Positions 9,273-19,158 of a stretch of 64,000 nucleotides of DNA are shown here, one piece after another (positions within the stretch are counted from its first letter, which is position 1; every line of letters starts with the position of its first letter). The stretch comes from an uncultured Alphaproteobacteria bacterium. GTDB lineage: Bacteria; Pseudomonadota; Alphaproteobacteria; Rhodobacterales; Rhodobacteraceae. Both the position numbers and the translations under genes were made by a program. The notes under the pieces are model-generated. The model was not told the DNA's origin. It saw only the letters and a list, made by a program, of their open reading frames with translations, and did no database searches. The stretch covers positions 28,882 through 92,881 of the forward strand of contig CACIAQ010000003.1 of assembly GCA_902584635.1 (NCBI GenBank), read 5' to 3'.

Positions 9273-10220
9273 TTAATACGATTTATTTTTTTCTTTATCC
9301 CCAATTACCATAAAAAGATAAACACCTAACAAAACAATGAATAATGAGATTAAATGATATACGAATAACCGCTCCCCTAGCAAAAGCACTCCCAGGATCG
9401 CTGCGAAGATAGGTAGAAAATTAATAAATAACCCTGCTTTAGATGCTCCAACTAGCTCAACCCCTCTTATAAAAAAAATCTGAGCTAGAAAAGAGGGGAC
9501 AAAAGCGATGTAAAGTATAGTAAGCCAAGCAGTACTTGTAGCAGGAACCTGAATGAGCCCTATATAGAATTCTATAATCAGTAGTGGAATAGAAAATATC
9601 AAGGCACTCAGTGAGAAATAAGTCATGAGTACAATAGGATCAATTACCGGTTTGTTTTTCAATCCGAGGGTAAAGCCAGAATAGAAAAAACAGGCACATA
9701 GCATCACTAAATCTCCATAATTAAAAGATAATAAAATCACTCTCTTATATTCGCCTTGGCTTACCACTACTAGAACGCCAAAAAATGCTATTATTAGCCC
9801 AGTAAACTTCGTAATGTTAACCGCCTCCTTGAACATAATTACAGACCCAACTAATATTATTGCAGGCATGATGCCTTGAATAATACCTAAGTTTATTGCT
9901 GTTGTATTCTGAGCAGCTATATAAAACAATGCATTAAACCCAGTAAGCCCAAGTGAGCCCATCAAGCAAAGCCAAACGAGTTTCCCACTAATTAAATTAA
10001 AAGACAAAATTAATTTCTTATTTAAAAATAAGATTAAAAAAATTGAAATAATGAACCATCGCAAAAACACTACAACCATGGGCGAAATTTCACCGGTTGA
10101 CATCCTTCCTGCGACCGTGTTGCCAGCCCAACCTAGCATTGCTAAGCAAAGCAAGATAATACCATTTTTAAAAATAAAAGAATATACTGGGTAACCCACT
10201 AAGCGACTTTCTTTAGTCAA
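9273..10220 (-). CDS. EamA/DMT-family membrane transporter
   Basis: Ten-helix drug/metabolite transporter superfamily protein of up to 315 aa. Two EamA repeats are visible, the first from LLCLAMLGWAGNTVAGRMS and the second from GDLVMLCACFFYSGFTLGLKNK to the terminal LFIVLLGVYLFMVIGDKEK. The substrate is unknown; relatives export amino acids or metabolites. The track start is a TTG only 8 bases after the end of tRNA-Arg, so a later start (for example GTG about 21 bases in) is possible. It may be transcribed together with the tRNA. Confidence 0.85.
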   Translation of the reverse strand: MTKESRLVGYPVYSFIFKNGIILLCLAMLGWAGNTVAGRMSTGEISPMVVVFLRWFIISIFLILFLNKKLILSFNLISGKLVWLCLMGSLGLTGFNALFYIAAQNTTAINLGIIQGIMPAIILVGSVIMFKEAVNITKFTGLIIAFFGVLVVVSQGEYKRVILLSFNYGDLVMLCACFFYSGFTLGLKNKPVIDPIVLMTYFSLSALIFSIPLLIIEFYIGLIQVPATSTAWLTILYIAFVPSFLAQIFFIRGVELVGASKAGLFINFLPIFAAILGVLLLGERLFVYHLISLFIVLLGVYLFMVIGDKEKNKSY

Positions 10221-10227
10221 AAAAAAA

Positions 10228-10304
10228 TGGTGACCCCGGTACGATTCGAACGTACGACCTACTGATTAGAAGTCAGTTGCTCTATCCAGCTGAGCTACGG
10301 GGCC
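10228..10304 (-). tRNA. tRNA-Arg (anticodon TCT)
   Basis: On the minus strand a complete 77-nt cloverleaf with encoded CCA can be drawn: acceptor GGCCCCG paired with CGGGGTC (one G-U), D-arm AGCTCAGCTGGATAGAGC, anticodon stem CTGAC/ATCAG region with loop CTTCTAA giving anticodon TCT, and T-arm GTACG-TTCGAAT-CGTAC. It decodes AGA/AGG arginine codons. It lies just upstream of the EamA gene, in the same orientation. Confidence 0.96.
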
Positions 10305-10407
10305 ACATCGTGCAATAGGTACCATATGAAAGGTTCGTAGTAAATTTAAATTTGATCAAATTTGTTTGGGGAGCTGGCTAGAGGGCCTACTAATTTACAA
10401 AACGCGA

Positions 10408-10719
10408 CTAATGTGTCCATGGTCTTTTTCTTTTGTAATCGAAGTTGTCACCATAACCATTTTTTCTGATGTTCATCTTTTTTTCAGTGCCCTCATCGAT
10501 AAAAAACAAAAGATTGTTTTTCATCGCGTATTGTGTTGCCTCTTCCTTTGTAGCAAATTTTAATTTTATTTGGCTGCTAGTGTCGCTGGATCCGACCCAA
10601 CTCATAACTGGGTCTATAGATTTTTGATCGTTATTCTCAAACTCTAAAAACCATTGGTCTGCATTGCCGGTCCCCGACTGCATAGCAGTCTTGGATGATT
10701 TAAAAATTCGTACTACCAT
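10408..10719 (-). CDS. NDUFS4-like complex I accessory subunit
   Basis: About 103 aa, matching the ETC complex I conserved-region family (NDUFS4, alphaproteobacterial homologue of the mitochondrial 18-kDa subunit). Visible family features are VVRIFKSSKTAMQSG at the N-terminus, WFLEFEN, IDPVMSWVGSSDTSSQ and the C-terminal KRPWTH. It stabilises NADH:ubiquinone oxidoreductase on the cytoplasmic arm. The track starts four residues earlier at a TTG; the internal ATG at 10719 gives the usual MVVRI start. It stands alone, away from a nuo operon. Confidence 0.88.
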   Translation of the reverse strand: MVVRIFKSSKTAMQSGTGNADQWFLEFENNDQKSIDPVMSWVGSSDTSSQIKLKFATKEEATQYAMKNNLLFFIDEGTEKKMNIRKNGYGDNFDYKRKRPWTH

Positions 10720-10835
10720 AAAATTCCACAAAAACGGTTTAAATTTGTTAAATGATATTATATTTAATTAAAGCAGTTTTAAACATTAAAATCACATAGC
10801 GGTTATAAAAAAATTATGTATAAAGTTTGGACGAT

Positions 10836-12869
10836 ATGAATGAGTTGACTATTGAAAAAAGTGATTTGAGTGTTGTATCGGATTTTAAACCAGCAGGTGA
10901 CCAGCCCACTGCGATTGTCGAGTTGGTTAAAGGTTTAAACAAAGGCGAGAAGAACCAAGTTTTACTGGGGGCCACAGGCACAGGAAAAACTTTTACAATG
11001 GCCAAAATTATTGAGGCTACACAACGCCCTGCACTCATTCTTGCTCCTAATAAAACTTTGGCAGGTCAACTTTTTGGCGAATTTCAAAAATTTTTTCCTG
11101 ATAATGCCGTAGAATATTTTGTTTCATATTACGACTACTATCAGCCGGAGGCTTATGTTCCAAGATCTGACACCTACATCGAAAAAGAAGCTCAAATAAA
11201 TGAACAAATTGATAGAATGCGGCATTCAGCGACAAGATCTTTGTTGGAAAGAAAAGACGTAGTCATTGTTGCATCGGTATCCTGCATATACGGAATAGGT
11301 TCCGTTGAAACCTATAGCTCTATGACACAAAGTTTCAATAAAGGAGGTACTTTTAATCAAAGGCAAGTAGTTAAAAACTTGGTTGAGCAACAGTATCGGA
11401 GAAATGACAAGAATTTTCAAAGAGGGAACTTTCGAGTTCGTGGTGACACGCTAGATGTATGGCCTGCTCATTTAGAAGATAGAGCATGGAGATTCTCGTT
11501 CTTTGGAGATGCCCTAGAAAAAATTGTCGAGTTTGATCCATTAACTGGTAAAAAGCTTGAGGAACTATCAAGTGCCAAAATCTATGCAAATTCGCATTAT
11601 GTGACCCCCAGACCTACACTTCAACAGGCAATAAAGAATATAAAAGCAGAACTGGTATTGAGACTTAAACAACTAAATAATGAAAACAAGCTTCTAGAAG
11701 CACAACGTTTAGAACAAAGAACTAACTTCGACTTAGAAATGATAGAGGCAACAGGCATGTGTAATGGTATCGAAAACTACTCAAGATATCTTACAGGTAG
11801 AAAGCCTGGAGAACCACCCCCTACTCTTTTTGAATATATTCCTGATAATGCAATCGTATTTGCTGATGAAAGCCATGTAAGCATCCCACAACTTGGAGGT
11901 ATGTTTAAAGGAGATTTCAGAAGGAAGAGTACTCTTTCGGAGTATGGTTTTAGACTTCCTTCGTGCACCGACAATAGACCATTAAAGTTTGAGGAATGGG
12001 ACGCAATGAGGCCCCATACTATTTACGTATCAGCAACTCCTGGCGCGTGGGAACTAGATCAAACAAAGGGTGTTTTTACAGAGCAAATTATCAGGCCGAC
12101 CGGCCTAATTGACCCTAAAATAGAAGTTAGACCTACGGACGCCCAAATAGATGATTTGATAGAGGAAGTAAATAAGGTGACAAAAAGAAACCTTAGAACG
12201 CTGTGTACTGTGCTTACGAAAAAAATGGCTGAAGATCTTACCGAATATCTTCATGAAAAGGGAATTAGAGTTAGATACATGCACTCTGATATTGATACTT
12301 TAGAAAGGTTAGAAATTCTTCGTGATTTACGAATAGGCACTTTTGATGTTTTGGTGGGGATTAATCTTTTAAGAGAGGGATTAGACATTCCAGAATGTGG
12401 ATTAGTTGCAATATTAGATGCTGACAAAGAAGGATTTTTGCGTTCTGAAACCTCATTAGTGCAAACAATTGGAAGGGCAGCCAGAAATATTGACGGAAAG
12501 GTCCTAATGTATGCTGACACAATCACGAAAAGCATGCAGAAAGCAATAGACGAAACTGATAGACGCCGTGATAAACAAAAAAAGTACAATGTTGAGAACA
12601 GCATAACGCCTAAAACGATCGTGAAAAATGTTAACGATATATTGGAGGGTCTCTATAAAGGGGACACTGATCAAGCTAGAGTAACGGCTGAGTTGGAAAA
12701 GACACCTAGGATTGGTCATAATCTATCCAGTCATCTGGAGGATTTAAAATCGCAAATGCTTAAGGCTGCGGAAAATCTTGAGTTTGAAGAAGCAGCTAAA
12801 TTAAGAGATCAAATACATAAATTTGAAAAGACGGAATTAGAAATAAAAAAAGATCCCTTTGCGAGATAA
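10836..12869 (+). CDS. uvrB: excinuclease ABC subunit B
   Basis: DNA damage-verifying helicase-like subunit of nucleotide excision repair (about 677 aa, usual size). Walker A GATGTGKT, the beta-hairpin region YYDYYQPEAYVP, DEXX-box VFADESHVSIPQ, the helicase motif VGINLLREGLDIPE and QTIGRAARN, and a C-terminal UVR domain (DLKSQMLKAAENLEFEEAAKLRD) are all present. The track start is TTG 10827; ATG 10836 is the better start. It converges with the DUF4864 gene, 3 bases apart. No SOS box was recognised upstream. Confidence 0.97.
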   Translation: MNELTIEKSDLSVVSDFKPAGDQPTAIVELVKGLNKGEKNQVLLGATGTGKTFTMAKIIEATQRPALILAPNKTLAGQLFGEFQKFFPDNAVEYFVSYYDYYQPEAYVPRSDTYIEKEAQINEQIDRMRHSATRSLLERKDVVIVASVSCIYGIGSVETYSSMTQSFNKGGTFNQRQVVKNLVEQQYRRNDKNFQRGNFRVRGDTLDVWPAHLEDRAWRFSFFGDALEKIVEFDPLTGKKLEELSSAKIYANSHYVTPRPTLQQAIKNIKAELVLRLKQLNNENKLLEAQRLEQRTNFDLEMIEATGMCNGIENYSRYLTGRKPGEPPPTLFEYIPDNAIVFADESHVSIPQLGGMFKGDFRRKSTLSEYGFRLPSCTDNRPLKFEEWDAMRPHTIYVSATPGAWELDQTKGVFTEQIIRPTGLIDPKIEVRPTDAQIDDLIEEVNKVTKRNLRTLCTVLTKKMAEDLTEYLHEKGIRVRYMHSDIDTLERLEILRDLRIGTFDVLVGINLLREGLDIPECGLVAILDADKEGFLRSETSLVQTIGRAARNIDGKVLMYADTITKSMQKAIDETDRRRDKQKKYNVENSITPKTIVKNVNDILEGLYKGDTDQARVTAELEKTPRIGHNLSSHLEDLKSQMLKAAENLEFEEAAKLRDQIHKFEKTELEIKKDPFAR

Positions 12870-12872
12870 ATA

Positions 12873-13292
12873 CTAGGTTTCACCTGCTAAATTTATTGTT
12901 AAAACTCCTGCAATTTTCCACAGATCATCATATTTTTCTAAAATATAGTCATATATCTCCAAGCGGCCGTCATAGGATTGGAATAAAACTCTTTGAATAG
13001 ATTTATCGCCGAGGTCTTGAAATTTTGTGAATTTAAAGCTCTTCGGTCTCCATATAATAGGGTATCCATTCTTAACCATCAAACCAAAAACTTCAGGGTT
13101 TGAGAACTGTGCTTGAATGTTGGGCGCCGCAAATGTATATGCTTTTTCGATATTATTTTCCTTGAAAGCCTCAATCTGTGAACTTATGGTATTACGTACC
13201 ATTTCACTTTCATCAGCAAAAACTAATGTGCTCAATAGAGAAATAAATAATGCGATGATCCACACTTTTTTTATAAAAAGACCTAACCTCAT
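12873..13292 (-). CDS. DUF4864 family exported protein
   Basis: A 139-aa protein with a signal peptide (IIALFISLLSTLVFADES) and a DUF4864-like body (ISSQIEAFKENNIEKAYTFAAPNIQAQFSNPEVFGLMV). Function unknown; the fold resembles NTF2-like proteins and is common in alphaproteobacteria. Its ATG overlaps the frame-restored stop of lysK as ATGA, which implies translational coupling to lysK. Confidence 0.82.
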   Translation of the reverse strand: MRLGLFIKKVWIIALFISLLSTLVFADESEMVRNTISSQIEAFKENNIEKAYTFAAPNIQAQFSNPEVFGLMVKNGYPIIWRPKSFKFTKFQDLGDKSIQRVLFQSYDGRLEIYDYILEKYDDLWKIAGVLTINLAGET

Positions 13293-14846
13293 TGTAACAC
13301 CTCATTCAACTTTTCTACTGTTTTTTCTTTACCTAGGAGAGCAAAAAAAACTGCCTAGCCTAGGACCACTTTGACTTCCTAATAGAACTTCATATATCAA
13401 TTTGAACCAATCTCTATTGTTTTCAAACCCATTTGTTTTACCTACATCTAAAATAATTTGCTGAATTTCACTCGCATCCCAGTTATCATTTAATTCCTCT
13501 AGATTGTTTATTAGCTTAACCAAAGGGATTCTCTCATCAGCAGAAGGTTTCTTAAAAACCAACTTGGATTCTAGAAAATCATGAAAATAATTTATGGCAT
13601 TTTGCATAGCCCCAATCATTGTGGGATTCATGGGATCACCTTTTTCATTTACATACTTTCTTACAAATGAAAGGAGTGTTTCTATACTTGTTGATCCAGT
13701 TGCCCCGGCTAAGTTCATTAGCAAAGAAAAGGAAACAAGTAATTCTGAGCGAGGAGGATTGGCTCGATGAAGGTGCCAAACAGGGTTTTGATATTTATCC
13801 TCCTCGCTCTGTTGGTGATAAACTTCTAAAAACTTATGGTAATCATCAACAGCTCTTGGAATGGAATCAAAATAAAGTCTTTTTGCTGTCTTTGGCTTTT
13901 GAAACATAAAAAGGCTCAAAGAGTCCTTTGACCCATATCTTAACCACTCTTCAACTGACAAACCGTTACCTTTTGATTTTGAAATTTTTTGTCCTTGGTC
14001 ATCAAGGAATAACTCATAAAAAAACTGGTACGGCGCTTTTCTTCCTAGTACCCTGCATATTTTTGATGCTAGGTTTGCCGATGGAATTAAGTCTTTACCA
14101 TACATTTCATAATCTACGGACAATGCGAACCATCTCATTGCCCAATCGGCTTTCCATTGTAGCTTCACATTTCCATCTGTTACTGGAGTTTTAACTTTTT
14201 TCCCGTCAACATCTTTATAAACTATTGAATGTGTTTTGGTATCAATTTCAAGGGTTGGAACTTGCAAAACTTTACCAGACTTTCTACTTATCGGTAAAAA
14301 AGGCGAGTATGTTACTTTTCTTTCTGATCCAAGAGAAGGTAAAATTATTTCCATAATATCATTATATTTGACTAGTACTTGTACTAACGCTTCGTTGAAA
14401 ACACCTGTAGTGTAACATTCAGTAGACGAAATAAACTCATAGTCGAACTTAAAACCATCAAGAAACTCGCATAATTTACTATTATTGTGTTCAGCAAAGC
14501 TTGTATGGGTACCAAAGGGATCGGTTACCTTGGAAAGGGGTAAATCTAAATCTCGTTTTACTAACTCTTTATTCGGAATATTGTCAGGAACTTTTCGAAG
14601 ACCATCCAAATCATCTGAAAAACACAAGAGATTAGTTTTAACTCCATATAGTTTTTCAAAAGAATGCCTAACCATTGAGGTTCTCATTACCTCACCAAAC
14701 GTTCCAATATGAGGTAATCCAGATGGACCATACCCAGTCTGAAAAGTAACGTTATATTTATTTTCATTGATATTTTGCAAATATTTATTGAGACTAACTG
14801 CTTCTTGTACAGGCCAAACTTTAATATTATTGGGCATATTTTCCAT
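13289..14846 (-). CDS. lysK: class I lysyl-tRNA synthetase, frameshift near C-terminus
   Basis: Charges tRNA-Lys; the archaeal-type class I enzyme used by many alphaproteobacteria. The HIGH motif is GPSGLPHIGTFGE and the KMSKS motif is QKISKSKGNGLS; the protein has about 515 residues. The track ORF ends early (13329) with SGPRLGSFFCSPR. At a run of eight T (A8 at 13343-13350), reading seven T instead gives GSFFALLGKEKTVEKLNEVL and a stop at 13291-13289 that overlaps the next gene's ATG as ATGA. That overlap argues the restored end is the true one. The start is placed at ATG 14846 rather than the GTG three codons earlier. Loss of only the last ~20 residues may be tolerated, or the run may be a sequencing artefact. 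Confidence 0.92.
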
Positions 14847-14946
14847 AAGGTCCACTAATCCACATCAAACGAAATAAAAATATAAATGTTGTTCACATAG
14901 AGTGAGATCCGTATAATATAAAACATAAAGAATTGCTAGTATTTAA

Positions 14947-15375
14947 ATGGATATAAATTCAAGTACAACAATATTGAGCCCCCAAGATGCATTGGTAGCT
15001 ATTATGATAGCAGAGGGGACGTCACACAAAGGTGTAACAAAAATAGAATTCGCTTCGATTATTAAGATTGTTGAGCATTTGCCAATATTTAAAGATTATG
15101 ATGTATCCCGTGTAAAAACTATAGCCGAGACTGTATATGATATATTTGAAGAAGAAGATGGGCTAGATGCGCTTTTTGGTTTGATAAAAGTCTCTCTTCC
15201 TGAGCATCTTTTCGAAACAGCGTATGCATTAGCTTGTGATGTCGCTGCAGCAGATGGACGCCTTAAGGAAATTGAACTCCAGTTATTAAGAGAGATTAGA
15301 TATGAATTAAACATTGATCGACTTCACGGAGCGGCTATAGAACGGGGTGCAAGAGCTAGGCATCTTACTATTTAA
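14947..15375 (+). CDS. TerB-family protein
   Basis: 142-aa soluble protein resembling the tellurite-resistance TerB/DjlA-like helical domain. The signature-like segment ALACDVAAADGRLKEIELQLLREI near residues 98-121 carries the conserved acidic residues of TerB domains. Function in alphaproteobacteria is unknown; metal binding or a chaperone-linked role is suggested for the family. It is a single gene divergent from lysK and convergent with dacB. Confidence 0.75.
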   Translation: MDINSSTTILSPQDALVAIMIAEGTSHKGVTKIEFASIIKIVEHLPIFKDYDVSRVKTIAETVYDIFEEEDGLDALFGLIKVSLPEHLFETAYALACDVAAADGRLKEIELQLLREIRYELNIDRLHGAAIERGARARHLTI

Positions 15376-15385
15376 AATCAGATGT

Positions 15386-16831
15386 CTAAATGCTATCTAT
15401 TATTTTTCGAATTATTTGTCTTTCTTGAATTATAGCTCTCGAAAGCCAAGCTTTCGATCCTTTTGGTCTTTCGAAGTTGTTACTTGAATTTTCTTTTCTT
15501 TTATCCAAATCGGCTGAGAAAATTGCAAATGCCATTACTGGAATATCTTTTTTACATACGTATCCAGCTAAACCACGAATGTAATGCATAGTTCCCGATT
15601 TACCTCTAACCGTTATATTACCGATTGAGTTAACTTTCCCCTTTGATGTATAGATTGATAAATGTTTTAAAACTGGAAGAAGGCTTTTTTGAACTTTCTC
15701 TTTCATTAAAAATTTTCTAAAGTCTTCTGCTGTTGAAAAACTACCTTCGGACAATCCGCTATGATTCAAGAATAAAGAATTTTGCTTTCCGATTATCTTT
15801 CTAAACCATCTAGTCATTAGCATAGCAGATTGGTCAAGGTCATAAAGATCTGGCGAAATCGCTTTACTCGCAACAAGTCCGAATGACTCGGTAACCATAT
15901 TTTTGGAGTATTTCATAGCGTTTTGCAGGATTTTCTTATTATTATTAGAATAATGTGTACACAGTAATTTACTTTTATTAGGTGTTTTTTTTCTTTTCAT
16001 ATTCCCAATCTTAACACCTCGCTCATTAAAAAGTTGTCTCAAGACTTCGGTAGCATAATAAGAACTCAGTCGAACTGGTAGCCATCGAGAACCTTTTTTA
16101 CCTAATATTCTTGTGTTCACTGACCACTTTTCCTCAAATTTATTCTTATCAAGCTCATAATTATACACAGGGCCTTTTTCGTTTTCTAAATCAATTATAA
16201 TGTTTGTTACTCGCGCAGTATTTTTTAAGCCTGGCGCAATTAATGAAGTTTTATATTTCGCCTTTTCCAAACGTTTCCACTCGAATAAAATACGATTCTC
16301 ATTAAGGTTAATTGCTCCTATACCTGGATTATATGCATATTGAGGAAGTTGATTTCTATTTATATAATTAATATCAGGGAGAAAGGTATTATCATAAAAC
16401 AGATCTCCGTCTACTTTTGTTAAACCCAATTTTTTTACAGCATTAATAAAAACTGAAAGGTCGTCGGTCTTGAGAGTAGGATCTCCATAACCTTTGAGAT
16501 ATAAGTCTCCGTACAGCACTGTGTCTTTTATAACGCCATCAACTAACAGTTCAGTTTTAAATCGCCTAAATTGGTTAATATGAGTTAGATAATAAGATGC
16601 TGTCACCATTTTAGTAACTGAAGCAATTGGTAACCTCAGTTTTTCATTATGTCGTCCAATAAACTTATTTGATCTTAAATCTACTGCCATAAAACTTGTA
16701 TTATTTTCAAATCCGGATTTTTTAATCAAATTTGTGAAAATATTTGTTGGTTTTGCAAAAGCGTTTAAGCGCATAATACCTGTAAACGCTAAGAAAGCGC
16801 TAAACTTAATAAATTCTCTTTTTCTAATCAT
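15386..16831 (-). CDS. dacB: D-alanyl-D-alanine carboxypeptidase/endopeptidase (PBP4 type)
   Basis: Periplasmic peptidoglycan-trimming enzyme of peptidase family S13, 481 aa. The active-site serine motif SVTK is in LPIASVTKMVTASYY, the second motif region is NHSGLSEGS, and the third is KSGT in VRGKSGTMHYI. The N-terminus MIRKREFIKFSAFLAFTG resembles a Tat-like signal (KR in place of RR) followed by a hydrophobic stretch; Sec export is equally possible. The start overlaps the end of nadD by 8 bases, so the two form an operon. Confidence 0.9.
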   Translation of the reverse strand: MIRKREFIKFSAFLAFTGIMRLNAFAKPTNIFTNLIKKSGFENNTSFMAVDLRSNKFIGRHNEKLRLPIASVTKMVTASYYLTHINQFRRFKTELLVDGVIKDTVLYGDLYLKGYGDPTLKTDDLSVFINAVKKLGLTKVDGDLFYDNTFLPDINYINRNQLPQYAYNPGIGAINLNENRILFEWKRLEKAKYKTSLIAPGLKNTARVTNIIIDLENEKGPVYNYELDKNKFEEKWSVNTRILGKKGSRWLPVRLSSYYATEVLRQLFNERGVKIGNMKRKKTPNKSKLLCTHYSNNNKKILQNAMKYSKNMVTESFGLVASKAISPDLYDLDQSAMLMTRWFRKIIGKQNSLFLNHSGLSEGSFSTAEDFRKFLMKEKVQKSLLPVLKHLSIYTSKGKVNSIGNITVRGKSGTMHYIRGLAGYVCKKDIPVMAFAIFSADLDKRKENSSNNFERPKGSKAWLSRAIIQERQIIRKIIDSI

Positions 16832-17426
16832 TTAATCTTAAATCGGTTGAAGATAAGTTGACTTTTTTTGAGTCTACTATGCACCAAACTGGAGGTTTCA
16901 AAAACTGCAATTGGACAGATTGGCTACTTTTAAGTCGGAAAGCTCTATACTTTTGAGCAAAAGTTGACGAGTTAACTAATGATCGATTTCTTCCTCTTGC
17001 TATCACGGCGATCCTGACATTACACGCTACCCAATGCCAGTTTTTCCAAAGATGAAAATGAATAATATTATCTTCTCCCATGACCCAGATAAATTTAATA
17101 TGTCTGTTCCTTTGTTGAAGAAACTTCAAAACTTGAAAGCTGTAATGAAAGTTATTCCTCAATTCTATTGAAGAGAGTTTTATTTTTGGGGATTTTACCA
17201 ATTTTTTTGTTTTTGTGACCCTTTCGGCAAAATTTAATGGGTCAGCTTTTTTAAGAGGATTTTGTTTTGCATAAACCCAGTATATTTGTCCTAAGTCAAA
17301 CATTTTTAAGGCTACTTCGCTAATATGCACGTGACCTGAGTGCGGAGGACTAAATGATCCTCCTAACAACCCCACAGGCCTTCTATAGCTAATGTTGCCA
17401 GGAAGAGACTTCGGTACTAATTGCAA
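16824..17426 (-). CDS. nadD: nicotinate-nucleotide adenylyltransferase
   Basis: Adenylates nicotinate mononucleotide to deamido-NAD, supplying the substrate of NadE encoded nearby. The 200-aa protein has the nucleotidyltransferase motif GLLGGSFSPPHSGHVHI, the middle motif FIWVMGEDNIIHFHLWKNW and the C-terminal LSSTDLR close to the usual ISST-R. The track start is a TTG giving an 18-residue leader before GLLGG; a GTG right before GLLGG is an alternative. Divergent from ettA. Confidence 0.92.
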   Translation of the reverse strand: MQLVPKSLPGNISYRRPVGLLGGSFSPPHSGHVHISEVALKMFDLGQIYWVYAKQNPLKKADPLNFAERVTKTKKLVKSPKIKLSSIELRNNFHYSFQVLKFLQQRNRHIKFIWVMGEDNIIHFHLWKNWHWVACNVRIAVIARGRNRSLVNSSTFAQKYRAFRLKSSQSVQLQFLKPPVWCIVDSKKVNLSSTDLRLND

Positions 17427-17490
17427 ATCTTTTTACTCCCTCAATAAAAAACATATGACAAAACATGAATACTATTATAGCAATTGGAAC

Positions 17491-19158
17491 ATGAGTTCAT
17501 ATCAATATATATTTACATTAAAAGAATTGACCAAAACATTTTCAAATGGAAAAAAATGCTTTGAAAATATAACCTTATCATTTTTACCTGGCGTAAAAAT
17601 TGGGCTTGTAGGGGTGAACGGTGCAGGAAAATCGACTCTTTTAGAAATAATGGCGGGAATAGAAAAAGAATTTAGTGGTGAGGCTTACCCTGCTCAAGGA
17701 GTAAAGGTTGGTTACCTTCCACAAGAACCGAAGCTTGATCAGAGCAAAACTGTAAGAGAGAATATTTTGGAATCAGTATCCGCCAAAAAATCGCTCCTTG
17801 ACCAATTTAACAATATAGCGACATCGCTAGCAGATGACTTCTCTGATGAAAAAATGGAAGAAATGACAAAACTTCAGGATAAAATTGACTCACTGCAGAT
17901 TTGGGATATAGACTCAAAAATTGATATGGCTATGGGGGCCCTAAGATGTCCTGATGACTCCGCGGTAGTTTCCACGTTATCTGGGGGAGAAATTAGAAGA
18001 GTTTCTTTATGCAAATTACTCCTGGAAGAGCCTGATTTACTTTTACTCGATGAACCTACCAATCATTTAGATGCCGAAACAGTGGGTTGGCTCCAACAAC
18101 ACTTAATAGCTTATAAGGGTACTATATTAATTGTGACTCATGATAGATATTTTTTAGATCAAATCACCGGATGGATACTGGAACTGGATAGAGGAAAAAG
18201 TTTTCCTTTTGAAGGAAATTATTCTGATTGGTTGGAAAATAAAAGTACAAGGCTAAAATTAGAAGAAAAGACTGAAAAAACTAAAAATACTATTCTGAAA
18301 AAAGAGCTGGATTGGATCAGACAAGGGGCTAAAGCTAGGCAAGCTAAACAAAAAGCCAGAATCACCGCTTATTTGGATCTATTGAACGAGGATAAAAAAG
18401 AAAAAATATCGACCTCACAAATTATTATTCCTAACGGCCAGCGCTTGGGCACAAAAGTAATTGACGCTGAAAAAATAACAAAAATGTTTGATAATAAAAT
18501 GTTGTTTGAAGATTTTAGTTTTTCTATACCTCCAGGTGCAATTGTCGGGGTGGTGGGTGCAAATGGCTCTGGAAAATCAACTCTTTTAAAAATTATTACA
18601 GGAGAAGAGTCTCTTACCAGCGGTCAAATTAATATTGGAGATACTGTCGAGTTGAGCTACGTAGATCAGAGTAGAGATAAGCTAGACGACGCAAAAAATG
18701 TATGGGAGGAAATTTCAGACAGCCTAGATGTTATTAAGTTAGGCGATTTAGAAGTAAACTCTAGGGCATACGTTGGAGCATTTAATTTTAAGGGTCCTGA
18801 CCAACAGAAGCGTGTTGGGCAATTGTCAGGTGGAGAGCGTAACAGAGTACATCTAGCAAGGTTACTTAAATCAGGAGGAAACGTGTTGTTATTAGATGAA
18901 CCCACTAATGATCTCGACATTGAAACATTGCGCGCTCTTGAAGATGCTGTTCTTGAATTCGCCGGCTGTGTAATAGTTGTATCACATGATAGGTTTTTTA
19001 TGGATAGGCTTTGCACTCACATCCTAAGCTTTGAGGGAGAAAGCAATATGACGTTTTTTGAAGGTAACTTTAACGATTATGAAGAGGATAAAAAAAGAAG
19101 ATTAGGTGAGGCTGCTGTAATTCCACAGAGAGTAAAATATAGAAAATTCTCAACTTGA
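17491..19158 (+). CDS. ettA: ABC-F energy-dependent translational throttle protein
   Basis: Ribosome-associated ABC-F ATPase (about 555 aa) with two ATPase domains: Walker A GVNGAGKSTL and GANGSGKSTL, signatures LSGGEIRRVSLC and LSGGERNRVHLA, Walker B LLLLDEPTNHLDAETV and VLLLDEPTNDLDIETL. The start MSSYQYIFTLKELTKTF and the first-domain sequence PGVKIGLVGVNGAGKS match the EttA branch better than Uup. EttA tunes the first elongation step to energy state. The track start at 17392 runs back over nadD's 5' end; ATG 17491 aligns with the family start. Confidence 0.9.
   Translation: MSSYQYIFTLKELTKTFSNGKKCFENITLSFLPGVKIGLVGVNGAGKSTLLEIMAGIEKEFSGEAYPAQGVKVGYLPQEPKLDQSKTVRENILESVSAKKSLLDQFNNIATSLADDFSDEKMEEMTKLQDKIDSLQIWDIDSKIDMAMGALRCPDDSAVVSTLSGGEIRRVSLCKLLLEEPDLLLLDEPTNHLDAETVGWLQQHLIAYKGTILIVTHDRYFLDQITGWILELDRGKSFPFEGNYSDWLENKSTRLKLEEKTEKTKNTILKKELDWIRQGAKARQAKQKARITAYLDLLNEDKKEKISTSQIIIPNGQRLGTKVIDAEKITKMFDNKMLFEDFSFSIPPGAIVGVVGANGSGKSTLLKIITGEESLTSGQINIGDTVELSYVDQSRDKLDDAKNVWEEISDSLDVIKLGDLEVNSRAYVGAFNFKGPDQQKRVGQLSGGERNRVHLARLLKSGGNVLLLDEPTNDLDIETLRALEDAVLEFAGCVIVVSHDRFFMDRLCTHILSFEGESNMTFFEGNFNDYEEDKKRRLGEAAVIPQRVKYRKFST

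Noticed and set aside
10220-10304. tRNA-Arg as a second integration site
   Set aside because: No copy of its 3' half was found elsewhere in the window, and the flanking genes look like core genes.
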